A DNA stretch of 64,000 nucleotides from Eubacterium sp. (GTDB lineage: Bacteria > Bacillota > Clostridia > Lachnospirales > Lachnospiraceae): assembly GCA_024690665.1 (NCBI GenBank), contig JAILOU010000049.1, positions 1-64,000 on the forward strand, in the 5' to 3' direction. Both the position numbers and the translations under genes were made by a program. Positions 45,335-54,735 of the stretch are shown one piece after another (position 1 is the stretch's first letter; each line of letters starts with the position of its first letter). The notes below the pieces were generated by a model. It did no database searches, was not told where the DNA came from, and saw only the letters and a list, made by a program, of their open reading frames with translations.

Positions 45335-45346
45335 AAGCATAAGATA

Positions 45347-45390
45347 CCGTCTCATGAATGAAATAACGTTCATGAGACGGTTTGTTTTTG
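45347..45390 (+). terminator. Terminator after the L,D-transpeptidase
   Basis: CCGTCTCATGAA (45347-45358) pairs exactly with TTCATGAGACGG (45369-45380), followed by TTTGTTTTTG. Confidence 0.9.
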
Positions 45391-45447
45391 CTTTTTTTTG
45401 CCTGTCATGATAAACTCATTTTATTGCGTATTGAAAGGAATGTAGTT

Positions 45448-45774
45448 ATGAATCGAACAAATCTTTCATTTGCAAATGCAGCGCTGGCGCTTAGCATTAT
45501 AGGACTTGTGACATGTTGTTGTGTCTACACAAGTTTTATCTGCGGAGCACTTGCGATTATATTTGCAATTTTATCAAAGGGAGAGTATCCAAAGATGTCG
45601 CCGGTGGCGAGAAGAAGTGTCGTGATTGCAGTGATTTCATTTGTGATTGCGGGGGTTATCATTACCATGAGTCTGGTATCGGTAATCAGTCATTACGGTA
45701 GCTTAAGCTACATCATTGAGAACTATTCACAGATCTATTCGGATATGTTAAATGAGGCCAATGCGCTACAGTAA
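45448..45774 (+). CDS. Small membrane protein (DUF4190-like)
   Basis: This 108-residue protein has two or three hydrophobic helices (about 9-45 and 58-85), with a small-residue and cysteine-rich first segment, the usual look of DUF4190 proteins. Its role is unknown. ATG 45448 follows GAAAGGAATG; the longer frame from 45382 begins in the terminator. The end overlaps the converging DUF2752 gene by nine bases. Confidence 0.7.
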   Translation: MNRTNLSFANAALALSIIGLVTCCCVYTSFICGALAIIFAILSKGEYPKMSPVARRSVVIAVISFVIAGVIITMSLVSVISHYGSLSYIIENYSQIYSDMLNEANALQ

Positions 45775-46188
45775 GGCGATGCCTCCAACAAGCAACACCA
45801 GATTTTTGATGGCCCAGTTCACCAGTGTGACAACAAGGATGATCCACAGATAGCGCGTGTGCGCATGAAACATGGGGGTCTTTCCTTTCGTCAGCAAATG
45901 GATGCTGGCCAAAACCATATAGACAAGATAGCCAATGAAAAACAGCGGTACGACCGGATGATAGAAAAAGGAGCGGATGATATGTCCGTGAAAGAAGGCA
46001 AGGACGGCACGAGTACCTCCGCAGCCCGGGCAGTAATAACCTGTCACCGCGTGCATCAGACAAGGAGACAGATGAATCCACTGTCCGATCAGCACATTGC
46101 TTAGCACAAGGATGGCAAATACGGCGGCAAAGAGCCAGCCAATCAGATATGTAATTCGATCACCGTAGGTAAATGGTTGTTTATTCAT
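45766..46188 (-). CDS. DUF2752 membrane protein
   Basis: The 140-residue protein has about three membrane helices and the DUF2752 signature CPGCGGTRA near residue 53, followed by a histidine-rich HPVVP segment. The biochemical role is unknown. It is divergent from the DUF975 gene at 46208 with only 19 bases between start codons, so their promoters must lie within each other's coding regions or one gene is read from elsewhere. Confidence 0.8.
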   Translation of the reverse strand: MNKQPFTYGDRITYLIGWLFAAVFAILVLSNVLIGQWIHLSPCLMHAVTGYYCPGCGGTRAVLAFFHGHIIRSFFYHPVVPLFFIGYLVYMVLASIHLLTKGKTPMFHAHTRYLWIILVVTLVNWAIKNLVLLVGGIALL

Positions 46189-46207
46189 TGATAGAAAGGA
46201 TTTCCTT

Positions 46208-46963
46208 ATGAAGTATAAATTTTCAGCTTATAAAGCAGATGCAAGAGTGGTTTTAAGTGGTAACTACTCTCTTGTGGCAGGAAGTGCATTTATCTTATTC
46301 TTGATTTTGTACCTGTTTCGAATGCCATTTGCCATCATGATGATGAGTGCGTCTTCGTATATGACGATTGTAATTGGAATCGTCGCAGACTTTATCATCG
46401 GCCTGCTTGGCATGATGATGTTCATCGGACTTAAACACATCCATCTGTCCCTTGCCAGAGGCATGGAGACCTCGATGAAGGACTTGTTTTATGCATTTAA
46501 AAACAGGAGCAATCAATTTGTAAAGGCAGCGCTGTTTTTTACTGTTATCGATTACATCTTCCAGGCTCCGCGTCTTGTATGGGCGGCGCTGGGACAGTAC
46601 TACTTTGATCTTGCCACGTATTATCTGGTATTTTTCTTAATGTATCTGGTGTGGGCAGTTGCTTACCTCGCTGTCGTGCTAAATCACGCGCTGGTATTTG
46701 AACTGTGCCTCGACCATATTGAGTATACGGTATCTGATGCGCTGCGTCAAAGTCGTCAGATGATGAAAGGCTATAGAACGCATTACTTCTGGCTTCATGC
46801 CAGCTTTGCCGGTCTGTATATCTTAGGAGTAGTCTCCATGATGATTGGATTTTTGTGGGTGATTCCGTATATTGTACAGACGCAGGAATGTTATTACCTG
46901 ATGCGAATCAACGAGGGCGCTCAGGAATATCAAAAAGGAGATTATTTTGAGGAGTCTGTCTAG
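46208..46963 (+). CDS. DUF975 family membrane protein
   Basis: This 251-residue protein has about five to six hydrophobic helices and matches the DUF975 family of Firmicutes (opening region SAYKADARVVLSGNYSLV, then a long loop and C-terminal helices ending MRINEGAQEY). No function is established. GAAAGGATTTCCTT precedes the ATG. Tex follows after about 30 bases. Confidence 0.78.
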   Translation: MKYKFSAYKADARVVLSGNYSLVAGSAFILFLILYLFRMPFAIMMMSASSYMTIVIGIVADFIIGLLGMMMFIGLKHIHLSLARGMETSMKDLFYAFKNRSNQFVKAALFFTVIDYIFQAPRLVWAALGQYYFDLATYYLVFFLMYLVWAVAYLAVVLNHALVFELCLDHIEYTVSDALRQSRQMMKGYRTHYFWLHASFAGLYILGVVSMMIGFLWVIPYIVQTQECYYLMRINEGAQEYQKGDYFEESV

Positions 46964-46995
46964 ACTTTGAAAAATTACATAAAGGAGTATTGAAA

Positions 46996-49140
46996 TTGGA
47001 CATTATTACACAACTTGCTAAGGAACTTGAAATTAAGAAGGGACAGGCTGAGGCTGCCGTCAAATTGATTGATGAGGGGAATACAATCCCGTTTATCGCG
47101 CGTTATCGTAAGGAAGTTACGGGCTCGTTAAATGACGAGGTGCTTCGTAAGTTATCCGAGAGACTGACCTATCTTCGCAATCTTGATGAGAAGAAGGAAC
47201 AGGTGCTTGCCAGCATTGAAGAACAGGGCAAGCTCACACCGGAATTGAAGGCGCAGATTGAGGCAGCGATGACGATGGTTGTCGTAGATGACTTGTATCG
47301 TCCTTACAGACCGAAGCGTCGTACCAGAGCAATGATTGCGAAGGAGCGCGGACTTGAGCCTTTAGCGAACCTGATTTTATTACAGATGACAAATACTTCG
47401 ATTGAGGCAGAAGCCGAGCAGTACATCAATCCGGAAAAGGAAGTTGCTACAGTAGAGGATGCTCTTGCGGGTGCTCTTGATATTCTCGCAGAGTCCATTT
47501 CCGATGAGGCGGATTATCGTATTCGCATTCGTGAGATGACTATGAAGCAGGGCTTTATCACATCTACTGCCAAAGACCCGGAGGCAGAGTCGGTCTTTGA
47601 GATGTACTATGACTTTGAAGAGCCTATTAAAAAACTTGCCGGCCACCGCGTGCTTGCACTTAACCGCGGTGAGCACGAGAAGATTCTGACGGTGAAGGTT
47701 AACGCGCCGGAAGAAGATATTATCAAATATCTTGAGCGTAAGGTTATTACGCGTGACAATAAATACACGACTCCATTTTTGCAAAATGCAATCGCAGACA
47801 GCTACAAGCGTCTGATTGCGCCGGCCATTGAGCGTGAGGTTCGCTCTGAACTTTCAGAAAAGGCGGAAGATGGCGCAATTGAAGTGTTTGGCAAGAACTT
47901 AGTACAGCTTCTTATGCAGCCGCCGATCGCCGGCCGCGTGGTTCTCGGCTGGGACCCGGCTTTTCGTACCGGCTGTAAGCTTGCCGTTGTCGATGAGACC
48001 GGTAAGGTTCTCGATACCAAGGTCATCTACCCGACTGCCCCGCAAAACAAGGTGGAAGAGTCGAAGAAGATCTTAAAGCAGATGATTGCGAAGTACAATA
48101 TTTCCTTGATTTCTCTTGGTAATGGTACGGCTTCTCGTGAGTCTGAGGCTATCATCGTCGATCTTCTTAAGGAAATTCCGCAGAAGGTGGAATATATTAT
48201 TGTAAATGAATCCGGTGCTTCCGTTTATTCTGCAAGTAAGCTGGCTACGGAAGAGTTCCCGAATTTTGATGTTGGTCAAAGAAGTGCCGCATCCATGGCG
48301 AGACGTCTGCAAGATCCGCTTGCCGAGCTTGTGAAAATCGAACCGAAAGCTATCGGTGTCGGTCAGTACCAGCATGATATGAATCAAAAGAAATTGTCTG
48401 AGGCACTTGGCGGCGTCGTGGAAGACTGCGTAAATAAAGTCGGTGTAGACCTTAATACGGCTTCTGCTCCACTTCTTGAATATGTATCCGGTATCTCTAA
48501 GGCTATCGCGAAAAACATTGTTACTTATCGTGAGGACAATGGCAGATTCACAATGCGCTCTCAGCTTCTTAAGGTTGCCAAACTTGGTCCTAAGGCTTAT
48601 GAGCAGTGCGCCGGTTTCCTTCGTATTGCCGACGGTAAGAATCCGCTTGATGCTACCGGCGTGCATCCGGAAAGTTATGAGGCAACCAAGACGCTTTTAG
48701 AAAAGCTTGGCTACAAAAAGGAAGACCTTGCCAAGGGTGCTTTGGTCGGAATCTCTAAGAAGGTCTCTGATTACAAGAAACTGGCCGGTGAATTGGAAAT
48801 CGGTGAAATCACGCTTCGTGATATCGTGAAGGAATTAGAAAAACCGGGTCGTGATCCTCGTGAGGATATGCCAAAGCCAATCCTTAGAAGTGACGTCCTT
48901 GAGATGAAGGACTTAAAGGAAGGCATGGTTCTTAAAGGTACGGTTCGTAATGTGATTGACTTTGGTGCTTTTGTGGATATCGGTGTGCACCAGGATGGTC
49001 TTGTGCATATCTCGCAGCTGTGCGACCGCTATATTAAGCATCCGCTGGAGGTTGTCAGTGTTGGCGATGTTGTGGATGTGAAGGTGCTGGCGGTGGATGA
49101 GAAGAAGGGAAGGATTTCGCTGACAATGAAGGGTGTCTAA
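46996..49140 (+). CDS. tex: Tex-family RNA-binding transcription/translation accessory protein
   Basis: The 714-residue protein has the Tex architecture: an N-terminal domain (EGNTIPFIARYRKEVTGSLN near residue 28), a YqgF/RNase H-like domain with GWDPAFRTGCKLAVVD near 318, a helix-hairpin-helix region near 500 (VEDCVNKVGVDLNTAS), and a C-terminal S1 domain (from about 640) ending in ISLTMKG. Tex associates with RNA polymerase and RNA and affects expression and stress responses. I favour the TTG at 46996, nine bases after AAAGGAG, because family members start with a similar MDI sequence; the TTG at 46990 is also possible. Confidence 0.93.
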   Translation: MDIITQLAKELEIKKGQAEAAVKLIDEGNTIPFIARYRKEVTGSLNDEVLRKLSERLTYLRNLDEKKEQVLASIEEQGKLTPELKAQIEAAMTMVVVDDLYRPYRPKRRTRAMIAKERGLEPLANLILLQMTNTSIEAEAEQYINPEKEVATVEDALAGALDILAESISDEADYRIRIREMTMKQGFITSTAKDPEAESVFEMYYDFEEPIKKLAGHRVLALNRGEHEKILTVKVNAPEEDIIKYLERKVITRDNKYTTPFLQNAIADSYKRLIAPAIEREVRSELSEKAEDGAIEVFGKNLVQLLMQPPIAGRVVLGWDPAFRTGCKLAVVDETGKVLDTKVIYPTAPQNKVEESKKILKQMIAKYNISLISLGNGTASRESEAIIVDLLKEIPQKVEYIIVNESGASVYSASKLATEEFPNFDVGQRSAASMARRLQDPLAELVKIEPKAIGVGQYQHDMNQKKLSEALGGVVEDCVNKVGVDLNTASAPLLEYVSGISKAIAKNIVTYREDNGRFTMRSQLLKVAKLGPKAYEQCAGFLRIADGKNPLDATGVHPESYEATKTLLEKLGYKKEDLAKGALVGISKKVSDYKKLAGELEIGEITLRDIVKELEKPGRDPREDMPKPILRSDVLEMKDLKEGMVLKGTVRNVIDFGAFVDIGVHQDGLVHISQLCDRYIKHPLEVVSVGDVVDVKVLAVDEKKGRISLTMKGV

Positions 49141-49206
49141 TTCTCGCTCCCTAAGCGAGGGGGGATTGGATTTCTCCTGAGAATACGATTTCTCCCCGCA
49201 CCGACC

Positions 49207-50298
49207 CGCCGCTAATCAAAATTTTTCTGCGTATCTTATGATTTGCTCGCCACCGCCCGTGTTCTGCTAGGGTGGTGGCGGTGGGAGTACAAGAAATGGC
49301 TCGTTGTGTTTACAACACAACACGAGTTCTAAAAAACAGGTGACTTTGCAAGCAAGCTTGCAGTCACCTGTTTTTTATTCCTCTGTCTGCTTACGCAGAC
49401 GGGCCATTTCTTTCCGCTATTGGAGGCAGCCCCGGTTCGGTTTGGCGAGCATCAGATACTCGAAAAATTTTGGCGGCTCTCGATGTGCGATGTCGAAATG
49501 TATTCCTCAGTCGAAAGCGAGGTTGTGTGATGCTGAGGGAGTGTGAATGTCGGCAGGGGGAGGTTTCGAGAGAGGGTCCGTTGTACCTTTGCCCCGCCGC
49601 TAATCAAAATTTTTCTGCGTATCTTTTGATTTGCCCGCCACCGCCCGTGTTCTGCTAGGATGGTTGTGGTGGGAGTACAAGAAATGGCTCGTTGTGTTTA
49701 CAACACAACACGAGTTCTAAAAAACAGGTGACCTTGCAAGCAAGCTTGCAGTCACCTGTTTTTCATTCCTCTGTCTGCTTACGCAGATGGGCCATTTCTT
49801 TCCGTTATTTGAGGCAGCCCTGGTTCGGTTTGGCGAGCATTAGATACTCGAAAAATTTTGGCGGCTCCCGATGTGCGATGTCGAAATGTATTTCTCAGTC
49901 GAAAGCAAGGTTGTGTGATGCTGAGGGAGTGTGAATGTCGGCGGGGGAGGTTTCGAGAGAGGGTCCGTTGTACCTTTGCCCCACCGCTAATCAAAATTTT
50001 TCTGCGTATCTTATGATTTGCTCGCCACCGCCCGTGCTTAGCTAGGGTGGTGGTGGTTTGATTACAAGAAATGGCTCGTTGTGTTTACAACACAACACGA
50101 GTTCTAAAAAACAGGTGACTTTGCAAGCAAGCTTGCAGTCACCTGTTTTTCATTCCTCTGTCTGCTTACGCAGACGGGCCATTTCTTTCCGCTATCGGAG
50201 GCAGCCCCGGTTCGGTTTGGCGAGCATTAGATACTCAAAAAATTTTGGCGGCTCTCGATGTGCGATGTCGAAATATATTTCTCAGTCGAAAGCAGGGG
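49207..50298. repeat. Three tandem copies of a 387-bp repeat
   Basis: The same text recurs at 388- and 387-base intervals: GTACAAGAAATGGCTCG-type starts at 49287, 49675 and 50062, and units of about 49207-49594, 49595-49981 and 49982-50298 (the third truncated). Each unit holds the same hairpins: CCACCGCC/GGTGGTGG, CTCGTTGTGTT with AACACAACACGAG, an 11-bp AACAGGTGACT stem with a T-run that would act as a terminator in both directions, and GTCTGC/GCAGAC. No unit has a convincing gene. It is likely a multi-copy intergenic element. Confidence 0.9.
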
Positions 50299-50334
50299 GC
50301 TGGTACCGGAAAACAATCCCTTAGGAGGGGAGAA

Positions 50335-50617
50335 GCCGGGGAGGAGAATTTGTAACTATTTAGGTGTGATTTGGTGATTAAGTTACAAAATGAAATGATT
50401 ATTGGAGCCGGGAAGAAGAATTTGTAACTATTTGAGTGTGGTATGGTGATTAAGTTACAAAATGAAATGATTATTGGAGCCGGGGAGAAGAATTTGTAAC
50501 TATTTGAGTGTGATATGGTGATTAAGTTACAAAATGAAATGATTATTGGATTCGGGGAGAAGAATTTGTAACTATTTAAGTGTGATATGGTGAGTGAGTT
50601 ACAAAATGAATTGTTAT
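50335..50617. repeat. Four tandem copies of a 72-bp repeat
   Basis: Units begin at 50335, 50407, 50479 and 50551, exactly 72 bases apart, with the last shortened and more diverged. Each contains TTTGTAACT and AGTTACAAA, a 9-bp inverted repeat with a 23-base loop, so each can form a hairpin. The whole unit is conserved, with no variable spacers. Confidence 0.92.
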
Positions 50618-50796
50618 TTCAGAACTAATCAAAATTTATCAGTGAGCGCGCTCTGACAAAAAATCGAGAAGATTTATGGGATTTACTTAAGGAGTGTGAT
50701 ATGACATACTTGAATCAGCGAGCGAGTCTTGACTAAAAACAGATACAAGGTATTCAGGAGATAAACTTTTCGTAAAAAAACCGGAGGGGATTATGA
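50618..50796. other. Spacer ahead of the succinate dehydrogenase genes
   Basis: No gene is apparent. It holds the palindrome GAGCGCGCTC, an 11-codon frame at 50701-50736 behind AAGGAG that may be a leader peptide, and a copy of the GCGAGCGAGTCTTGACT sequence also found near 6711. The dehydrogenase promoter probably lies here, but I could not place it. Confidence 0.4.
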
Positions 50797-51360
50797 ATGA
50801 AGCAAAAAAAGATTAATGCATCACTTGGACTACTGTCTATTGTATTCATGCTTTTGCATATCGGTTACACGGTCTTTTCTTATCTGACCTATTACTATAA
50901 CCCTGTGCTTAAAATGGTATTTGCGATTCCATTTATGGTGCTTGTCTGTTTGCATGCGGTATGTGGAATGCTCACGGTATTTACGCAGGCAGATGGAACG
51001 AGAATGGATCTGTATCCAAAGCTTAACTTAAAAACGATTTTGCAAAGGGCGTCGGCGGCATTGATATTCCCGCTTCTTATACTGCATATCAATACATTTT
51101 CGCTTTTGCAGGCATGCGCTGAGCGGGGACTGACCTTTTTTATTGTTCTTTTATTTGTTTCGGAAATGATTTTCTTTGCGACGGTGCTGACACACGTATC
51201 CATTTCTCTGACCAAAGGTCTTGTAACACTGGGAATACTTACATCCGTGGAAATACAAAAAAAGCTGGATCGAATCATATATATTGTCAGTGCAATCATC
51301 TACGTGGTGGCGGTCTATTCGGTATTGAATACGCAGATTGTTATGTTTGTAAATGGATAG
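50797..51360 (+). CDS. Succinate dehydrogenase/fumarate reductase cytochrome b subunit (b558 type)
   Basis: This 187-residue protein has five hydrophobic helices. Histidines lie in four of them (LLHIGYT, VCLHAVCG, LILHINTF, LTHVSIS), the pattern of a dihaem b558 anchor such as that of Bacillus succinate dehydrogenase or Wolinella fumarate reductase. It would pass electrons between the quinone pool and the flavoprotein. The ATG at 50797 is seven bases after GGAGGGG; a nearby ATG at 50793 is in another frame. It is encoded just ahead of the flavoprotein and iron-sulfur subunits. Confidence 0.8.
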   Translation: MKQKKINASLGLLSIVFMLLHIGYTVFSYLTYYYNPVLKMVFAIPFMVLVCLHAVCGMLTVFTQADGTRMDLYPKLNLKTILQRASAALIFPLLILHINTFSLLQACAERGLTFFIVLLFVSEMIFFATVLTHVSISLTKGLVTLGILTSVEIQKKLDRIIYIVSAIIYVVAVYSVLNTQIVMFVNG

Positions 51361-51369
51361 GGTGAGAAC

Positions 51370-53013
51370 ATGAAAGAAGTTATTGTTATAGGTGGAGGAA
51401 TCTCCGGGTTACATTGTGCGATAAAACTTGCCGAAGCAGGCGTAAGGGTGAAACTCATTGCGCCCCATCCTTCAGAACGGGCCCAGTCAGTGATGGCAGC
51501 GGGCGGGATTAATGCTGTTCTTAGCAAGCATGACGAAGGAGACTCGGTGGAGTGCCACATTGAGGACACACTTAAGGGCGGGAGTTATCTTGCCGGCAAG
51601 GAAACCGTAACCGGTCTGTGCCGAAATGCCGAGGAAATTCTACGATATTTGGAGAAGATAGGGACGGTATTTACCGTTGATCATGAAGGGGCGATTGCGA
51701 AAAGAGCCTTTGGCGGGCAATCCTTTAAGAGAACTTGTTTTTGCGGCGCATCAACCGGCAAGCAGATCGTTTCAGCGCTTGTGATGGAAGCACGCAGATT
51801 CGAAGTGCTTGGACGGATTGAGAGGGAGCTTTGGACGTATTTCCATTCTGCGCTTATAAGGGATGGAAAGTGTTATGGCGCACTGGTGTACAATGAGAAA
51901 CTGGATAAAATTAAAGCTGTGTACGCGGATGCTCTGGTGATGGCAACAGGCGGACAAAATTCTCTGTTTGGAAAGACGACAGGCTCTACGCAGTGTGATG
52001 GTTATGCCGCAGGACAGCTTTTTATGCAGGGCGTACAACTAAAAAATCTGGAATTTATACAGTATCATCCAACAACGCTCGAGACCTGTCAAAAACGGAT
52101 GCTTATTTCGGAAGCTGTGCGTGGAGAAGGTGGAAGACTTTTTTATACCGAACATGGTAAACGGATCTATTTCATGGAAGAAAAGTATGGACCAAAAGGC
52201 AATCTGATGACACGTGATGTCGTGAGCCGTGAAATTGATAAAGCCAATCGAACCGGGAGGGAAGTATTTCTTGATATAACCTTTATTGGAGAGAAGGAAA
52301 TTGGGCGTCGTATTCCGGAGGTGAGAGATCTGTGTCAGAAATATCGCGGCATAGATATCAGCAAAGAACCGATTCCGGTGGCCCCTTCCGTTCATTTCTT
52401 TATGGGTGGTTTGGCGGTACATCCAAATCACGAGACGAATATTGATAATCTATTTGCGGTTGGGGAATGTGCATCCATCTACCATGGTGCAAATCGTTTG
52501 GGCGGAAACTCTCTTTTAGCTGCTATGTACAGCGGAATGGTGGCTGCAAATGAAATTATAGCAAGAGATTTTGAGACGGAGAAAGTGGATTTTTCTGCTG
52601 AGGAGGCTAAGGAAAATACACGCCTTCGCAAGATGAAGGAAACGAAAAGTCAGTTCCCGGTTATGTATATCCGCGATATGCTTTCCGATGTGATGCGCCA
52701 AAATCTTGGGATTGTAAGAGATGAACAGGCTATGAAACAAGGTTTGGCAGATCTCGATTACTATTTGTCGATATGCGACCGGTTATCATTTGACAGTAGT
52801 GTCTCTATGTATATTAATTATTCACTGAAGGCAATCTTGACGCTGGGCAAGGCAACGATTCTTGGCGCGCTGCACAGAACTGAGAGCAGGGGCGCACATT
52901 TTCGAAGTGACTATCCGGATATGGATGAGGCCTTCGCATATGCGACGATTATTGCATATGACAATGGACAGTTTCACATAAGTATGGATAAGGAGCACGT
53001 TTATGAAAATTAA
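51370..53013 (+). CDS. Succinate dehydrogenase/fumarate reductase flavoprotein subunit
   Basis: The 547-residue flavoprotein has the FAD motif GGGISGLHCA near residue 8, HIEDTLKGGSYLA near 61, the catalytic-region HPTT near 228, RGEGGRLF and HGANRLGGNSLLAAMYSGMVA near 375. This is the Bacillus/epsilon-proteobacterial (B-type) sub-family. It could reduce fumarate or oxidise succinate; in an anaerobe, fumarate reduction is more likely. Several gut flavoproteins of this family use other enoates, so the substrate is not certain. Its end overlaps the iron-sulfur subunit by 11 bases. Confidence 0.88.
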   Translation: MKEVIVIGGGISGLHCAIKLAEAGVRVKLIAPHPSERAQSVMAAGGINAVLSKHDEGDSVECHIEDTLKGGSYLAGKETVTGLCRNAEEILRYLEKIGTVFTVDHEGAIAKRAFGGQSFKRTCFCGASTGKQIVSALVMEARRFEVLGRIERELWTYFHSALIRDGKCYGALVYNEKLDKIKAVYADALVMATGGQNSLFGKTTGSTQCDGYAAGQLFMQGVQLKNLEFIQYHPTTLETCQKRMLISEAVRGEGGRLFYTEHGKRIYFMEEKYGPKGNLMTRDVVSREIDKANRTGREVFLDITFIGEKEIGRRIPEVRDLCQKYRGIDISKEPIPVAPSVHFFMGGLAVHPNHETNIDNLFAVGECASIYHGANRLGGNSLLAAMYSGMVAANEIIARDFETEKVDFSAEEAKENTRLRKMKETKSQFPVMYIRDMLSDVMRQNLGIVRDEQAMKQGLADLDYYLSICDRLSFDSSVSMYINYSLKAILTLGKATILGALHRTESRGAHFRSDYPDMDEAFAYATIIAYDNGQFHISMDKEHVYEN

Positions 53014-53713
53014 AGTATTACGTCAAAAGAAACAACATACAGCTCCTTACTGGGAAGGCTTTGATGTTGATGTTACGGACGATATGACGATTGCAGGAGT
53101 GCTGGATTATATCAATTACAATGATGACATCATAGATGATACGGGTAAAAAGACAAGCCGAATCGGCTGGGAGTGTTCCTGCCTGCAGGGAGTGTGCGGC
53201 GCATGTGCAATGGTCATCAATGGCGTGCCGGCCATTGCTTGTGAGACGATGGTTAAAGATTTGAAGGGAAATGAAATCACGATTCGTCCGTTGCAGAAAT
53301 TTCCCGTGATTCACGATCTGATTGTGGACCGGTCGATCATCTATGAGAACCTGAAAAAGATAAACATGTACATTGGGGAATATACACCTGCGCAAAACAA
53401 AAAGTTTAAAGAACAAAAGAAAGAACATGAGCATCAATACGAAACTGCAAAATGTCTAAAATGCGGGTTGTGCATGGAAGTATGTCCGAATTATGTGGAT
53501 GGAAAGAACTTTTTTGGAGCGCTTTTTGCAAATGACTGCTATCTGGTTTCTTCTAGAAATCAGTCAAAAGCAAAGGAGGTTAGGAAAAGTTATGAAGAGC
53601 ATTTTGGAAAAAACTGTTCTAAAGCATTTTCCTGTATGACGGTTTGTCCGATGCATATTCCGACACTGGCGTCCATGGCGAAGATGAACAGACAAAACGG
53701 CCCGGGGAGATAA
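53003..53713 (+). CDS. Succinate dehydrogenase/fumarate reductase iron-sulfur subunit
   Basis: The 236-residue subunit has a plant-type [2Fe-2S] motif (CSCLQGVCGAC then AC, near residues 53-74) and C-terminal cysteine groups CLKCGLCMEVCPN near 149 and CSKAFSCMTVCPM near 206 for the [4Fe-4S] and [3Fe-4S] centres. It overlaps the flavoprotein gene, so the two are co-translated. With the cytochrome b subunit it completes a three-subunit complex. Confidence 0.9.
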   Translation: MKIKVLRQKKQHTAPYWEGFDVDVTDDMTIAGVLDYINYNDDIIDDTGKKTSRIGWECSCLQGVCGACAMVINGVPAIACETMVKDLKGNEITIRPLQKFPVIHDLIVDRSIIYENLKKINMYIGEYTPAQNKKFKEQKKEHEHQYETAKCLKCGLCMEVCPNYVDGKNFFGALFANDCYLVSSRNQSKAKEVRKSYEEHFGKNCSKAFSCMTVCPMHIPTLASMAKMNRQNGPGR

Positions 53714-53804
53714 GAACATATATGCAGCAGGAGGAAGTTATGATTTTCGCACGGATATCATGGCTTTAAAGCACAAGTGGATAATTTGAACGAAGAGGAT
53801 AATT

Positions 53805-54686
53805 ATGACTATACAACAGCTAAAAAGTTTTGTCACTGTAGCTAAATATTGCAATTATCGGGAGGCGGCTGAAAAGCTGTTTGTTTCGCAGCAGGCACTT
53901 CATAAGCAGATAAAAAATCTCGAGCAGGAAATCGATATATTATTGTTTGAAAATAACAAACAGAGAATAACGCTTACAAAAGCCGGAGAGTATCTATATC
54001 TCGAACTGTCAAGATTGCTAAAGCAGATGGAACAAAAGATAAATACGGCAAGAATGATGGGACCGATAAGACAGCTTAGGATCGGAATTCCACAGATCAA
54101 TGAGACGGAAGACAAGTCTCTTGCGGCGGCTGAGGAAATAACAAGGCGGTATTCATCTACGGAAACTCAAGTTATAACATGCAATATAAATGAGCTTGTA
54201 AGTAAATTTGAGGCCGATGATATAGACATAGCCATTATGTTTGCAGTCGATTTATATATGATTAGATGCGATTTTCAAAGTATGATGCTTAAGGAACTGC
54301 CTTATGGTGTTATTTGTAGTACGCAGCATTTGCTTGCGCACCGTAAGGTGCTTACCCGAAAAGAACTACTTAAAGAGACGTTATTTGTATTTAATGATTT
54401 GTTTGCCAGAAATGTCGGAAAGAGTGTAATTAATGATTTTACGAAAGAAGTGGGAAAACCGAAAGATATAAAAGAGTTTGATAATTGGAAAAATATGGAG
54501 TTGGAGCTTAGAAGGAACAAAGGAGTTGCAATAACATTTGAGGCATTTATGCCTTTAGGCAGCAAAGAACTTAAGTTTATACCTTTTGCTGAAACGTCTA
54601 ACGTAGACGGAAACAGACTTGTGGTGGTGTGGAAAGATACAGCCGTTACACCTTTCGCGGAAATAATAAAAGAATACTATAAGTAA
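53805..54686 (+). CDS. LysR-family transcriptional regulator
   Basis: This 293-residue protein has the N-terminal LysR helix-turn-helix (NYREAAEKLFVSQQALHKQI near residue 16) and a substrate-binding effector domain (from about 90). It lies in the same direction as the genes on both sides rather than divergent, which is less usual for LysR control. It may regulate the EthD/LVIVD pair downstream or the dehydrogenase genes upstream. Its text uses ATA and AGA codons more than most genes here, as do the two genes that follow. A perfect 21-bp inverted repeat follows it. Confidence 0.88.
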   Translation: MTIQQLKSFVTVAKYCNYREAAEKLFVSQQALHKQIKNLEQEIDILLFENNKQRITLTKAGEYLYLELSRLLKQMEQKINTARMMGPIRQLRIGIPQINETEDKSLAAAEEITRRYSSTETQVITCNINELVSKFEADDIDIAIMFAVDLYMIRCDFQSMMLKELPYGVICSTQHLLAHRKVLTRKELLKETLFVFNDLFARNVGKSVINDFTKEVGKPKDIKEFDNWKNMELELRRNKGVAITFEAFMPLGSKELKFIPFAETSNVDGNRLVVVWKDTAVTPFAEIIKEYYK

Positions 54687-54687
54687 A

Positions 54688-54735
54688 ATAATCCCCGGAG
54701 TTATCAACGAAAAGGTTGATAACTCCGGGGATTAT
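54688..54735 (+). terminator. Perfect 21-bp inverted repeat after the LysR gene
   Basis: Arms 54688-54708 and 54715-54735 match exactly around a GAAAAG loop, forming a very strong hairpin (core CCCCGGAGTTATCAAC). There is no clear T-run, so it may stall transcription, act as a processing site, or end transcription in the reverse direction. Confidence 0.6.

Noticed and set aside
49304-50324. ORFs of about 80 residues repeated in each 387-bp unit
   Set aside because: They run through the terminator hairpin and other palindromes, lack ribosome binding sites, and end at different points in the copies. They are by-products of the repeat.
50335-50617. CRISPR array
   Set aside because: The full 72-base unit is conserved, with no unique spacers, and no cas genes are present.
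53714-53804. Small frame with AGGAGG near 53734
   Set aside because: The reading frame ends after nine codons; it is probably part of the LysR leader.
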